From: Desulfovibrio sp.
Lineage (GTDB): Bacteria > Desulfobacterota > Desulfovibrionia > Desulfovibrionales > Desulfovibrionaceae
Reading direction: 5' to 3'
NCBI GenBank assembly: GCA_022839785.1
Contig: JALHJW010000011.1
Coordinates: forward strand, 1-64,000
DNA: 64,000 nucleotides
Shown: in pieces, positions 15,849 through 25,240 of the stretch
How positions within the stretch are numbered: position 1 is the stretch's first letter
Layout of the letters: each line of letters begins with the position of its first letter
The notes under the pieces: generated by a model
Told to the model about the DNA's origin: nothing
The model's database searches: none
Seen by the model: only the letters and a program-made list of their open reading frames with translations
Position numbers and translations under genes: made by a program

Positions 15849-18800
15849 CAGGACTCCTCCTCTTCTTTGCGCCCGAAGCGGCGCAGCAGATTCTGGCCCA
15901 GGCCCAGGATGAGCTTGAAGAAGACCGGGATGAAGAACGGCGCGATGAAGGTCGCCGCGAGCATGCCGCCGATGACGCCCGTGCCGATGGCGTGGCGGCT
16001 GTTGGCGCCCGCGCCCGAGCTGAGGGCCAGGGGCACGCAGCCGAGCACGAAGGCCAGGGAGGTCATGATGATCGGCCGGAAGCGCAGCTTGGCGGCTTCC
16101 AGCGCGGCCTCGTCGAGGCTGCGCCCCTCCTTGATGCGGAGCATGGCGAACTCGACGATGAGGATGGCGTTCTTGGCCGCCAGGCCGATGAGCGTGACCA
16201 GGGCCACCTGGAAGTAGATGTCGTTGGCCAGCCCGCGCATCCAGGTGGCCAGGATGGCCCCGAAGAGGGCGAAGGGCACGGCCAGGACCACGGCCAGGGG
16301 CAGGGACCAGCGCTCGTATTGCGCGGCTAGGATCAGGAAGACCATGAGCACGGCCAGCCCGAAGACCAGGGCGGAGGAGCCCGCGACGGCCTTTTCCTGG
16401 TAGGCCGATCCGGCCCAGGCCAGGGTGAATTCGGACGGCAGGGTTTCGGCGGCCACGGCCTCCATGGCCGCCAGGGCCTGGCCCGAGGTGTAGCCCGGCG
16501 CCGGTCCGCCCATGAGCCGGGCGGCGGGGAAGACGTTGAAGCGGGTCATGACTTCCGGCCCGCTGGACTGTTCGATGCTCACCAGGGCGGGCAGCGGGAT
16601 CATCTCGCCGCTCTGGGAGCGCACGTACACGTCGCGCAGATCCTCGGGCCGGTCGCGGAACTCGGACTCGGACTGGATCATGACCCGGAAGGTCCGGCCG
16701 TACTTGTTGAAGTCGTTGACGTAGTAGGCCCCGAAGGTGGCCTGCATGACCTCGAAGACGGCGCTCACGGGCACGCCCAGGGCCTTGGCCTTCTGGCGGT
16801 CCAGAGTGACCCTGAGCTGCGGCACGTTGGCTCCGAAGGTGGTGGTCACCCGGCCCAGTTCCGGCCGCTTGGCCGCAGCGGCGATGAGCTTGTCGGTCAT
16901 GGCCGCCAGGGTCTTGGCGTCGCCCTCGCCGCGGTTCTGCAGATAGGCCTCGAAGCCGCCGGTGGTGCTCATGCCTTGGATGGGCGGCGGGTTGAAGGCC
17001 AGCACCAGGCCCTTGGCCTGGGTCGCGCCCCGGCCGAAGACGCGCTTCACCAGATCGAAGGAGCTGCGGCCCTCGCCTTTGCGTTCGTCCCAGTGGGTCA
17101 TGGGCAGGAAGGTGGTGGCGTAGTTGGAGCGGCTCGCGCCGGAGAAGAGGTCATAGCCGGTGAAGGTCATGACCTCGGCCACGTCCTTGTCCGCCATGTG
17201 CATCTCGTCCACCGCGCTGGTCACGGACAGGGTGTGGCGCAGGGCCGCGCCGTCCGGCAGCACGGTCATGGACAGGATGTAACCCTGGTCCTCGTCCGGC
17301 ACGAGGCCGCCGGGCACGAGGCGGAAGATGCCGACGGTGGCCGCGCACAGGACGCCGAAGAGCAGCAGGGCCATGCTCCAGCGTTTCAGGAGCAGGCGCA
17401 CGCCGTCCCCGTAGCGCTCGGTGATGCGCTCGAAGAAGGTGTTGAAAGCCTTGAAGAAGCGGTTCGGCTCGTGGTGCCTGGAGGAGAGCAGCAGCGCGCA
17501 CAGGGCAGGAGTCAGGGTCAGGGCCACGAGGCCGGAGATGGTCACCGAGACCGCGATGGTGATGGCGAACTGCTTGTACATCTCGCCCGTGAGGCCGCCC
17601 AGGAAAGCCACGGGCACGAAGACCGCGCAGAGCACGAGCACGATGGCGATGACCGGCCCCGTGACCTCCTCCATGGCCAACCCCGTGGCGGCCCGCGGGT
17701 CCAGGCGCTTGGTGCGCATGATGCGCTCCACGTTCTCCAGGACCACGATGGCGTCGTCCACCACGATGCCGATGGCCAGGACCATGCCGAAGAGCGTCAG
17801 GGTGTTGATGGTGAAGCCGAGCGCGTACATGCCCGCGAAGGTGCCGATGATCGAGACCGGCACGGCCAGGCAGGGGATGAGCGTGGCACGAAAGTTCTGC
17901 AGGAAGAGGTAGACCACCAGGAAGACGAGGACCATGGCCTCGCCCAGGGTCTTGACCACCTCGTTGATGGAGACGCGCACGAATTTCGTGGTGTCGTAGG
18001 GCACATTGTAGCGGATGCCGTCCGGGAAGCGCGCGGACAGTTCGTCCATCTTGGCCGTGACGCGGTCCGCCGTCTCCAGGGCGTTGGCCCCCGGGGCCAG
18101 GAAGATGCCCATGGGCACGGCGGGATGGCCGTTGCTGCGGCCGATGAAGCCGTAGTCCTTGGCGCCCAGCTCCACGCGGGCCACGTCGCCCAGGCGCAGG
18201 GTCGACCCGTCCGGTTCGGAGCGCAGGATGATCTGCGCGAACTCCTCGGGCGTGGTCATGCGGCCCTGGGTGGTGACCATGTAGTTGATCTCGATGGGCT
18301 GCTCGATGGGCTCCTGGCCGATGCGGCCCGCGGCGAACTGGGCGTTCTGCTCGCGGATGGCCTCGGCCACGTCGCCCGGGGTGAGCCGGAGCTGCGCCAG
18401 CTTGTCGGGCCTCAGCCAGACGCGCATGGAGTAGTCCTTGGCCCCGAAGATGACGGCCTCGCCCACGCCCTCCACGCGCCTGAGTTCGTCGAGCACGTTC
18501 ACCAGCGCGTAGTTGCTGATGAAAATGACGTCGTAGCGGCCCTCGGGCGAGTCCATGTTCAGGACCATGAGCATGCTTGAGGACTGCTTGGTCACGGTCA
18601 CGCCCTGGCGGCGGACCTCCTCGGGCAGCGAGGAGAGCGCGGCCTGGACGCGGTTGTTGACGTTGATCGTGGCCTGGTCCGGGTCGGTGCCCAGGGCGAA
18701 GGTCACGGAGATGGTCATGGAGCCGTCGCCTGCGCTGGTGGACGTCATGTAGAGCATGTCGTCCACGCCGTTGATCTGCTGTTCCAGGGGGGCGGCCACG

Positions 18801-18982
18801 GTCTGGGCCACGACCTCGGGGCTCGCGCCGGGGTAGCTGGTCGCGACCTGCACCTCGGGCGGCACGATGTCCGGGTACTGGGCCACGGGCAGGACGCGCA
18901 TGGCCACGAGGCCCGCGAGCATGATGACCAGGGAGATGACCGTCGAGAAGACCGGGCGGCCGAGAAAGAAGCGTGAGATCAT
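15848..18982 (-). CDS. RND efflux transporter, HAE1-type pump (system 2)
   Basis: 1044 residues, a classical AcrB/MexB-type hydrophobe/amphiphile pump. The TM4 relay pair is intact (GIVVDDAIVVLENVER) and the TM10 lysine is present (GLAAKNAILIVEFAM). The N-terminus 'MISRFFLGRPVFSTVISLVIM' is typical of HAE1. The C-terminus carries a charged FGRKEEEES tail. It lies 12 nt after the adaptor gene and is coupled to the MarR gene. It is expected to expel a broad range of amphipathic compounds; no channel gene is in the operon. Confidence 0.95.
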   Translation of the reverse strand: MISRFFLGRPVFSTVISLVIMLAGLVAMRVLPVAQYPDIVPPEVQVATSYPGASPEVVAQTVAAPLEQQINGVDDMLYMTSTSAGDGSMTISVTFALGTDPDQATINVNNRVQAALSSLPEEVRRQGVTVTKQSSSMLMVLNMDSPEGRYDVIFISNYALVNVLDELRRVEGVGEAVIFGAKDYSMRVWLRPDKLAQLRLTPGDVAEAIREQNAQFAAGRIGQEPIEQPIEINYMVTTQGRMTTPEEFAQIILRSEPDGSTLRLGDVARVELGAKDYGFIGRSNGHPAVPMGIFLAPGANALETADRVTAKMDELSARFPDGIRYNVPYDTTKFVRVSINEVVKTLGEAMVLVFLVVYLFLQNFRATLIPCLAVPVSIIGTFAGMYALGFTINTLTLFGMVLAIGIVVDDAIVVLENVERIMRTKRLDPRAATGLAMEEVTGPVIAIVLVLCAVFVPVAFLGGLTGEMYKQFAITIAVSVTISGLVALTLTPALCALLLSSRHHEPNRFFKAFNTFFERITERYGDGVRLLLKRWSMALLLFGVLCAATVGIFRLVPGGLVPDEDQGYILSMTVLPDGAALRHTLSVTSAVDEMHMADKDVAEVMTFTGYDLFSGASRSNYATTFLPMTHWDERKGEGRSSFDLVKRVFGRGATQAKGLVLAFNPPPIQGMSTTGGFEAYLQNRGEGDAKTLAAMTDKLIAAAAKRPELGRVTTTFGANVPQLRVTLDRQKAKALGVPVSAVFEVMQATFGAYYVNDFNKYGRTFRVMIQSESEFRDRPEDLRDVYVRSQSGEMIPLPALVSIEQSSGPEVMTRFNVFPAARLMGGPAPGYTSGQALAAMEAVAAETLPSEFTLAWAGSAYQEKAVAGSSALVFGLAVLMVFLILAAQYERWSLPLAVVLAVPFALFGAILATWMRGLANDIYFQVALVTLIGLAAKNAILIVEFAMLRIKEGRSLDEAALEAAKLRFRPIIMTSLAFVLGCVPLALSSGAGANSRHAIGTGVIGGMLAATFIAPFFIPVFFKLILGLGQNLLRRFGRKEEEES

Positions 18983-18994
18983 GCCGTCCGTCCC

Positions 18995-20209
18995 CTACTG
19001 CGCGGCGCCTGCGGCGGATTCCGCCACAGGCGCGGCCGCCTCGCGGGCGCGCACGGTGATGCCGGGCCTGACCTTGATCACGCCTTCGACGATCACCCGT
19101 TCGCCGCCCGAGAGTCCCTGCTCGATGAGGTAGTCGTTGCCCACGGCCTCGCCCATGGTCACGGGCCGCGGCTGGACTTCGCCCGCCTCGTCCACGACCC
19201 AGACCAGATTGGCCTGCTGCGTGCGCAGTACCGCGCCCTGGGGCACGGCCAGGACCTGGCGGAAGGTGGCCCCCAGCAGCTTGATGCGCGCGAACTGGCC
19301 GGGCAGGACCAGGCCGTCGGGATTGGGGAACTCGGCGCGCACTCGGACCACGCCGGTCTGGGGGTCCACCTGCGTGTCGGTGAAATTGATGTGGCCGTCG
19401 TGCCCATAGATCGAGCCGTCCGGCAGCACGATGCGGGCCACGTAGTCGCCGTGGCCGTTGAAGGAGAGCTTGCCTTCCTCGCGCAGTTTGCGCAGGCGCA
19501 GGACCTCCTGGCCGGGCATGGAGAAGTTCACGTAGATGGGGTCGACCTTGGAGATGGTGGTGAGCAGGCTGCCGTCGGCCGTGGTCGTGAGCAGGCTGCC
19601 TTCGGAACGGGTCTCCTTGCTGGTCATGCCGGAGATGGGAGCCTCCACGCGGGTGTAGCCGAGGTTGATCCGCGCCTCCTTGACCTTGGCCTGGGCCGAG
19701 ACGACCTCGGCGCTGGCGGCGTCGAACTCGGACTCGGCGTCGTCGCGGTCCTTTTGGCTGACCACGTTGCCCTCGTGCAGCTTGCGCATCCGGTCCATGT
19801 CGCGCTTGGCCCGGTTCAGCCTGGCCTCGGCCTGGCCGAGTTGTCCCCTGGCCTGGTCCAGCGCGGCATCGAAGGGCGCGGGGTCGATCTCGAACATCAA
19901 CTGGCCCTGGCGGACCCGCTGTCCTTCCTCGTAGGCGCGGCGCAGCAGGATGCCGCCCACGCGGGCGCGCACCTCGACCTCGCGAGAACCCGCGGTCTGC
20001 CCCATGAACTCCAGGTTCAGGGGGACGTCGGCGCGCTCGATGCGGGCCGCCACGACCTCGGGCGGCGGGGCCGACTGCGCCGCTCCCGCCGCCTGTTCCT
20101 TGCCGCCGTCGCCGCCGCAGCCCGACAGTCCCGCCGCGACCACGGCCGCGGCCGCTATTCCCATCCACAGCATCGCGCCGCGCGCCGCCTTCATCCAATC
20201 GCCTGACAT
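18995..20209 (-). CDS. RND periplasmic adaptor lipoprotein (system 2)
   Basis: 404 residues, AcrA/MexA-like. The N-terminus is a lipoprotein signal with lipobox LSGC (Cys about residue 31). Then come 'FMGQTAGSREVEVRARVGG', the lipoyl half 'EGQRVRQGQLMFEIDPAPF', the alpha-hairpin (about 110-165), 'TRVEAPISGMTSKETRSEG' and the beta-barrel/membrane-proximal domain. ATG 20209 has a GAGGTG ribosome site. First gene of the operon; the region in front holds two palindromes suited to the MarR regulator. Confidence 0.94.
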   Translation of the reverse strand: MSGDWMKAARGAMLWMGIAAAAVVAAGLSGCGGDGGKEQAAGAAQSAPPPEVVAARIERADVPLNLEFMGQTAGSREVEVRARVGGILLRRAYEEGQRVRQGQLMFEIDPAPFDAALDQARGQLGQAEARLNRAKRDMDRMRKLHEGNVVSQKDRDDAESEFDAASAEVVSAQAKVKEARINLGYTRVEAPISGMTSKETRSEGSLLTTTADGSLLTTISKVDPIYVNFSMPGQEVLRLRKLREEGKLSFNGHGDYVARIVLPDGSIYGHDGHINFTDTQVDPQTGVVRVRAEFPNPDGLVLPGQFARIKLLGATFRQVLAVPQGAVLRTQQANLVWVVDEAGEVQPRPVTMGEAVGNDYLIEQGLSGGERVIVEGVIKVRPGITVRAREAAAPVAESAAGAAQ

Positions 20210-20263
20210 CGTACACCTCGTCTGGACGGCCGCTTGCCGGGCCTGTGTCCAAGGCGCGGACTG

Positions 20264-20289
20264 TTAGCATGCTAATAATTGGCATGCAA
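20264..20289. promoter_or_regulatory. Double MarR-type operator and promoter of RND system 2
   Basis: A perfect palindrome TTAGCATGCTAA (20264-20275) is followed by TTGGCATGCAA (20279-20289); the shared GCATGC cores are 15 nt apart. On the minus strand TTGCAT-N17-TAACAG overlaps them, so a bound repressor would block the promoter. The MarR regulator is encoded at the end of this operon. Confidence 0.55.
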
Positions 20290-20369
20290 TCAAAAAAACA
20301 TGTGTTCACGAAATTGTCGCACGTTCGGGAGCCGGAGGGCGGAAGGCGACGGCCGCGGACGGCCGCCCG

Positions 20370-20705
20370 CTACTTGGGGGTTTTCTTCAGCGGTTCGAGA
20401 AAGACGGCGGTGCCGTAGCAGGTATAGTGGCGTTCGCCTTCGGGATGGAAGGCCACGGATTCGCGGTAGCCGACGATGGCGTCCGCGCCCGCCTCCAAGG
20501 CGGAGTTGATGAGGCCGTAGAAGGCGGTGTCCGCGGAAAAGGAGCGGGAGGCCACGAGGCCGAAGACCCACTTGATGTCGCGGCCCTCGATGCGCTCGGT
20601 GGTGACGATCTTGATCTTGCCGTTGAAATAGGCCTGCCGGGCGCTCTCGTAGCGCTGCTCCTCGCCGTCGGGCTGGGGGCGTTTCTTGCCGCTGAACAGG
20701 GCCAT
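20370..20705 (-). CDS. YbjQ-like (heavy-metal-binding domain) protein
   Basis: 111 residues. After a charged N-terminus, the core reads 'IKIVTTERIEGRDIKWVFGL ... GADAIVGYR ... YGTAVFLEP', the same order of strands as the YbjQ/UPF0145 fold (TTxxIEG ... GADAxVG ... GTAV). That family forms pentamers; a metal-binding role has been proposed but not established. ATG 20705 has a GGAGGAA ribosome site. It is the last of three small genes on this strand, 20 nt after the preceding one. Confidence 0.75.
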   Translation of the reverse strand: MALFSGKKRPQPDGEEQRYESARQAYFNGKIKIVTTERIEGRDIKWVFGLVASRSFSADTAFYGLINSALEAGADAIVGYRESVAFHPEGERHYTCYGTAVFLEPLKKTPK

Positions 20706-20725
20706 GCGGGTTCCTCCGTCGGCGA

Positions 20726-21001
20726 CTAGGGCTTGCGCCGGTTGGGGGTCGTCAGGGTTTGGGCGGCGCGCATGGCGCTGCGGTTGCGGTCGGCCAGGGC
20801 CTGGACCAGCGGGGCCACCGCCTCGCCCGTCCCGTCCGCCGGGATCGGGGGCGTGGTCGAGGCCTGGGCGCGGCGGCCGGACAGCTCGGCCCGGATGGCC
20901 TTCAGTTCCTCGGCCATTTCGCGCTGCAACGCAAGGATTTCGCGCAACAGGCGTTCTTCCTCGCCCGGGGCCCGGGGGCAAGGAGGGCGGACGGGGGTCA
21001 T
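20726..21001 (-). CDS. Small coiled-coil protein of unknown function
   Basis: 91 residues. I do not recognise it. Residues about 13-42 (EEERLLREILALQREMAEEL) form a likely coiled coil; the rest is Pro/Thr-rich and basic at the end. No signal or membrane segment. Its ATG overlaps the stop of the upstream gene as ATGA and it is followed after 20 nt by the YbjQ-like gene, so it sits in the middle of a three-gene unit. Confidence 0.6.
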   Translation of the reverse strand: MTPVRPPCPRAPGEEERLLREILALQREMAEELKAIRAELSGRRAQASTTPPIPADGTGEAVAPLVQALADRNRSAMRAAQTLTTPNRRKP

Positions 21002-21222
21002 GACTCCGTGTCCACGATGCGCCCGACGGTCGCAAGGACCGCGGCGTCCATGGTGGCGGAGGAGACCGGTCCGTTGCGCAGCGCAAAGGCGGCGTCCTCG
21101 GCCGCGCGCAGGGTTTCGAGCTGCCGGTGCACGTGGCGCAGCAGCAGATCGAACATGGGGACGAACGGCGGGGTCTTGCCCGGCGGGTCCACGGGAGTCC
21201 AGTCGAACATGTCGGGCCGCAT
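20998..21222 (-). CDS. Small hypothetical protein
   Basis: 74 residues, no recognised family. It is mostly helical, with 'FDLLLRHVHRQLETLRAAED' around residues 24-43 and a C-terminal 'AVLATVGRIVD' helix. The ribosome site at 21222 is poor. ATGA overlap with the next gene supports that it is real. It is divergent from the selenoprotein gene at 21336. Confidence 0.55.
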   Translation of the reverse strand: MRPDMFDWTPVDPPGKTPPFVPMFDLLLRHVHRQLETLRAAEDAAFALRNGPVSSATMDAAVLATVGRIVDTES

Positions 21223-21335
21223 GTTTCTGGTGTACCCGAACCCGGGGCGATTTCAAGCCTGTCCTTCCTGTCCGGCGGGCTTGCCCCCGGCGCGTGGCTC
21301 GGGCATAGTCCGGGTCCCGAGGACATGAGCCGGAT

Positions 21336-21533
21336 ATGAACGCACCCCGCACCAACCAGACCCCGGGCTGCTGCCCCGACTGCGGCGGCCGTCTGCTGCC
21401 CTGCCGCCGCTGACGCGAGGTGTCCCTGCGCTGCACGGCGTGCGGTAAGACCTTCGACATCCGCAGCCACTGCCACCTCATCGACGACGAGATCGAGGAG
21501 CGGCTGGCCTTCGTCTTCACCGACCGCTGCTAG
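21336..21533 (+). CDS. Dual CXXC small selenoprotein with in-frame UGA (Sec26)
   Basis: Read through the TGA at 21411-21413, this frame gives a 65-residue protein. Before the TGA are Cys12/13 and Cys16 (GCCPDCGG), then Cys23; after it come CTAC (33-36), 'FDIRSHCHLIDDEIEERLAF' and a final Cys. A zinc-ribbon-like pair of CXXC motifs spans the UGA, and the acidic 'DDEIEERLA' tail is what I recall of the Desulfovibrio family called dual CXXC motif small (seleno)protein. The stop-free, conserved-looking continuation and the hairpin after the UGA argue for selenocysteine rather than a broken gene. Function unknown, presumably redox. The ribosome site (GAGGA) is 12 nt from the ATG, which is long. 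Confidence 0.8.
21425..21445 (+). promoter_or_regulatory. Candidate bacterial SECIS hairpin
   Basis: Twelve nt after the UGA, CCTGCGC (21425-21431) pairs with GCGTG-c-GG (21438-21445) with one bulged C, closing a 6-nt loop TGCACG. The loop lies 19-24 nt downstream of the UGA, the distance at which SelB-binding loops occur. GAGGT/ACCTT flanks could extend the stem. Confidence 0.5.
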
Positions 21534-21587
21534 GCCGCGAGCCCCGGCGAGTCCCGCGTGCCGCGCCGGGAGACGGCCTGCCGCGGT

Positions 21588-23539
<1,952 letters not shown>

Positions 23540-23638
23540 CCGTCGGGCTCCCCCGCTTTGCAAAGAGTCATGAGCCGATCCTGCGCACATTGCCCGAGGC
23601 GGGGCCGCGTGTCCAGGTGGGGTCATGGCGGATGGAGT

Positions 23639-24430
23639 CTAGCCGTGCGGCTTGTAGAACCCCGAGGCCCAGGGCACGAGGTCGCGCAGGTTGGCGATGC
23701 GCTCCTCGGTGGGCGGGTGGGTGGAGAGGAAGACTGGCGGCTTCTTGGATTTGTCCTCGTCCTTGGCCATGTTCTGCCAGAATTCGAGGGCCTTGGCTGG
23801 CTCGTATCCGGCCTCGGCCATGAGCCGCAGGCCCACTTGGTCGGCCTCGCGCTCCTGGTCGCGGGAAAAGGGTCTGAGCACGCCCACGTCCGCGGCCAGC
23901 CCGTAGGACTGGGCGAAGACCTGGCCGCCCGCCGTGCCCGAGCCGCCCAGGGCGATCACGCCCGCTGCGCCCACGCCCTGCAGGGCCATGGCTGTGCTCA
24001 TGCGCTCCGCGCCGTGCCGGAGCAGCGCGTGGGCCACCTCGTGGCCCATGACCGTGGCCAGCTGGGCGTCGTCCTTGGCGTACTTGAGGATGCCGGTGTA
24101 GACGAAGACCTTGCCGCCGGGCAGGCAGAAGGCGTTGGCCACGTCCTTGTCGATGACGTGGAACTCCCACTTGAAGTCGGGCCGCACCGAAACCGCGGCG
24201 ATGCGCTCGCCGATGCGCCGCACCTGGGCGTTGATCTCCGGGTCCTTGCTGACCTTCTCCTGCTTGAGCACCTGCTGCGCGGCCTTGAGTCCGAGCTGCA
24301 TCTCCTCGGCCTGGCTGACCATCATGAACTGCGAACGGCCCGTGTAGGGCGTGGTGGCGCAATAGGCCAGGAGCAGCGGCAGGACCAGGGCCAGGAGCAG
24401 CGGCAGGCGTTTCGGCGCGCAAACGTTCAT
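23639..24430 (-). CDS. M48 family metalloprotease, lipoprotein
   Basis: 263 residues. The signal peptide ends in a lipobox-like LAYC (Cys about residue 24), so it is probably anchored to a membrane facing the periplasm. The catalytic zinc motif HEVAH lies in 'VMGHEVAHALLRHG' and the third ligand in 'DQEREADQVGLRLMAEAGY', as in BepA/LoiP-like M48 proteins. 'STHPPTEERIANL' near the end is also typical. It likely degrades misfolded envelope proteins. Start ATG 24430 is chosen since the signal peptide follows directly. Confidence 0.93.
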   Translation of the reverse strand: MNVCAPKRLPLLLALVLPLLLAYCATTPYTGRSQFMMVSQAEEMQLGLKAAQQVLKQEKVSKDPEINAQVRRIGERIAAVSVRPDFKWEFHVIDKDVANAFCLPGGKVFVYTGILKYAKDDAQLATVMGHEVAHALLRHGAERMSTAMALQGVGAAGVIALGGSGTAGGQVFAQSYGLAADVGVLRPFSRDQEREADQVGLRLMAEAGYEPAKALEFWQNMAKDEDKSKKPPVFLSTHPPTEERIANLRDLVPWASGFYKPHG

Positions 24431-24442
24431 GCCCCGAAATAT

Positions 24443-24535
24443 ATGTCCGGACGCACGGCGCGTAAAGTCATGTCCGTCAAAACAGGACATGTTCGTCAAA
24501 GTCTGCTTGACAGTTCGCGCGGGCAGCGGAAAGAT
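24443..24535 (+). promoter_or_regulatory. Promoter and repeated operator-like sites before the S24 repressor
   Basis: ATGTCCGGAC (24443-24452), ATGTCC (24470-24475) and GGACAT (24485-24490) share the same half-site. CATGTCCGTCAAA (24469) is repeated with one change 19 nt later (24488). Downstream, TTGACA (24507-24512) and AAAGAT (24530-24535) are 17 nt apart. This fits an autoregulated repressor promoter. Confidence 0.5.
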
Positions 24536-24556
24536 GCCCCCACACTGGAGGGACGC

Positions 24557-25240
24557 ATGAAAGGGCTGCACGTCGAGGACATCCTCAGGCGCATGATGCA
24601 CGTTTCCGGGAGCCGCAACCAAGCCGACCTGGCCGCTACCCTGGGGGTGCAGCGGGCCGCGGTCACGGACGCCAAGCGGCGCGGGGCCGTGCCGCCGGAC
24701 TGGTACATGCGGCTGTGCCGCCTGTACGGGGCCAACCCGGTCTGGCTGGAGACGGGGCTGGGGGCCGAGCGGCTGGGCGATCCCGAGGCCGGGCCGGGCG
24801 AGGATTTCGTCCTGGTGGCCGAGGCCGCGCAGCCGCCGCGCGTCGGGCCGGGGGGATTCCTGGCCGCCTCCGGCGACGAGGATGGAGACGGAGGGGAGGG
24901 CCGCCGCCATGCCGTGCGCCGCGACCTGCTGGCCCGCGCGGCGCGTGGCGCGCCCGAGGATCTGCTGTTTCTGCCCGTGGCCGGGGACGCCATGGAGCCG
25001 ACCCTGCGCGACGGCGATCTGGCCCTCGTGGACCAGGCGCAGCGCGAGCCCGTGTACGGCAAGATCCACGCCTTGGCCGTGGACGGCCGGGTCCTGGTGC
25101 GCCGCCTGGACGCCAGGCCCGGCAGGCTGGTCATCGTCTCCGACAACCGCGGCTATCCGCCCCTGGAGACGCCCCTTGCCGAGGCCGCGGCAGTGCGCAT
25201 CCTGGGCCGCGTGATCTGGATCGGGCGGGAGAATCCGTGA
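24557..25240 (+). CDS. Phage-type CI-like repressor (HTH plus S24 domain), catalytic residues lost
   Basis: 227 residues. Residues 1-65 are a CI-like helix-turn-helix ('RNQADLAATLGVQRAAVTDAKRRG', then 'WYMRLCRLYGANPVWLETG'). After an acidic linker, residues 135-227 are an S24/LexA-type domain (FLPVAGDAMEPTLRDGDLAL ... YGKIHALAVDGRVLVRRLD). The catalytic Ser of GDSMEP is Ala145, and the Lys of VKRL is Arg182, so self-cleavage should not occur. The domain may serve only for dimerisation. Start 24557 has a GGAGGG site. It is coupled (GTGA) to the transporter gene downstream. Confidence 0.88.
   Translation: MKGLHVEDILRRMMHVSGSRNQADLAATLGVQRAAVTDAKRRGAVPPDWYMRLCRLYGANPVWLETGLGAERLGDPEAGPGEDFVLVAEAAQPPRVGPGGFLAASGDEDGDGGEGRRHAVRRDLLARAARGAPEDLLFLPVAGDAMEPTLRDGDLALVDQAQREPVYGKIHALAVDGRVLVRRLDARPGRLVIVSDNRGYPPLETPLAEAAAVRILGRVIWIGRENP

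Noticed and set aside
21411..21413. UGA as a plain stop ending a 25-codon peptide
   Set aside because: The downstream codons complete a paired CXXC protein and end at a normal stop, and a hairpin follows the UGA.
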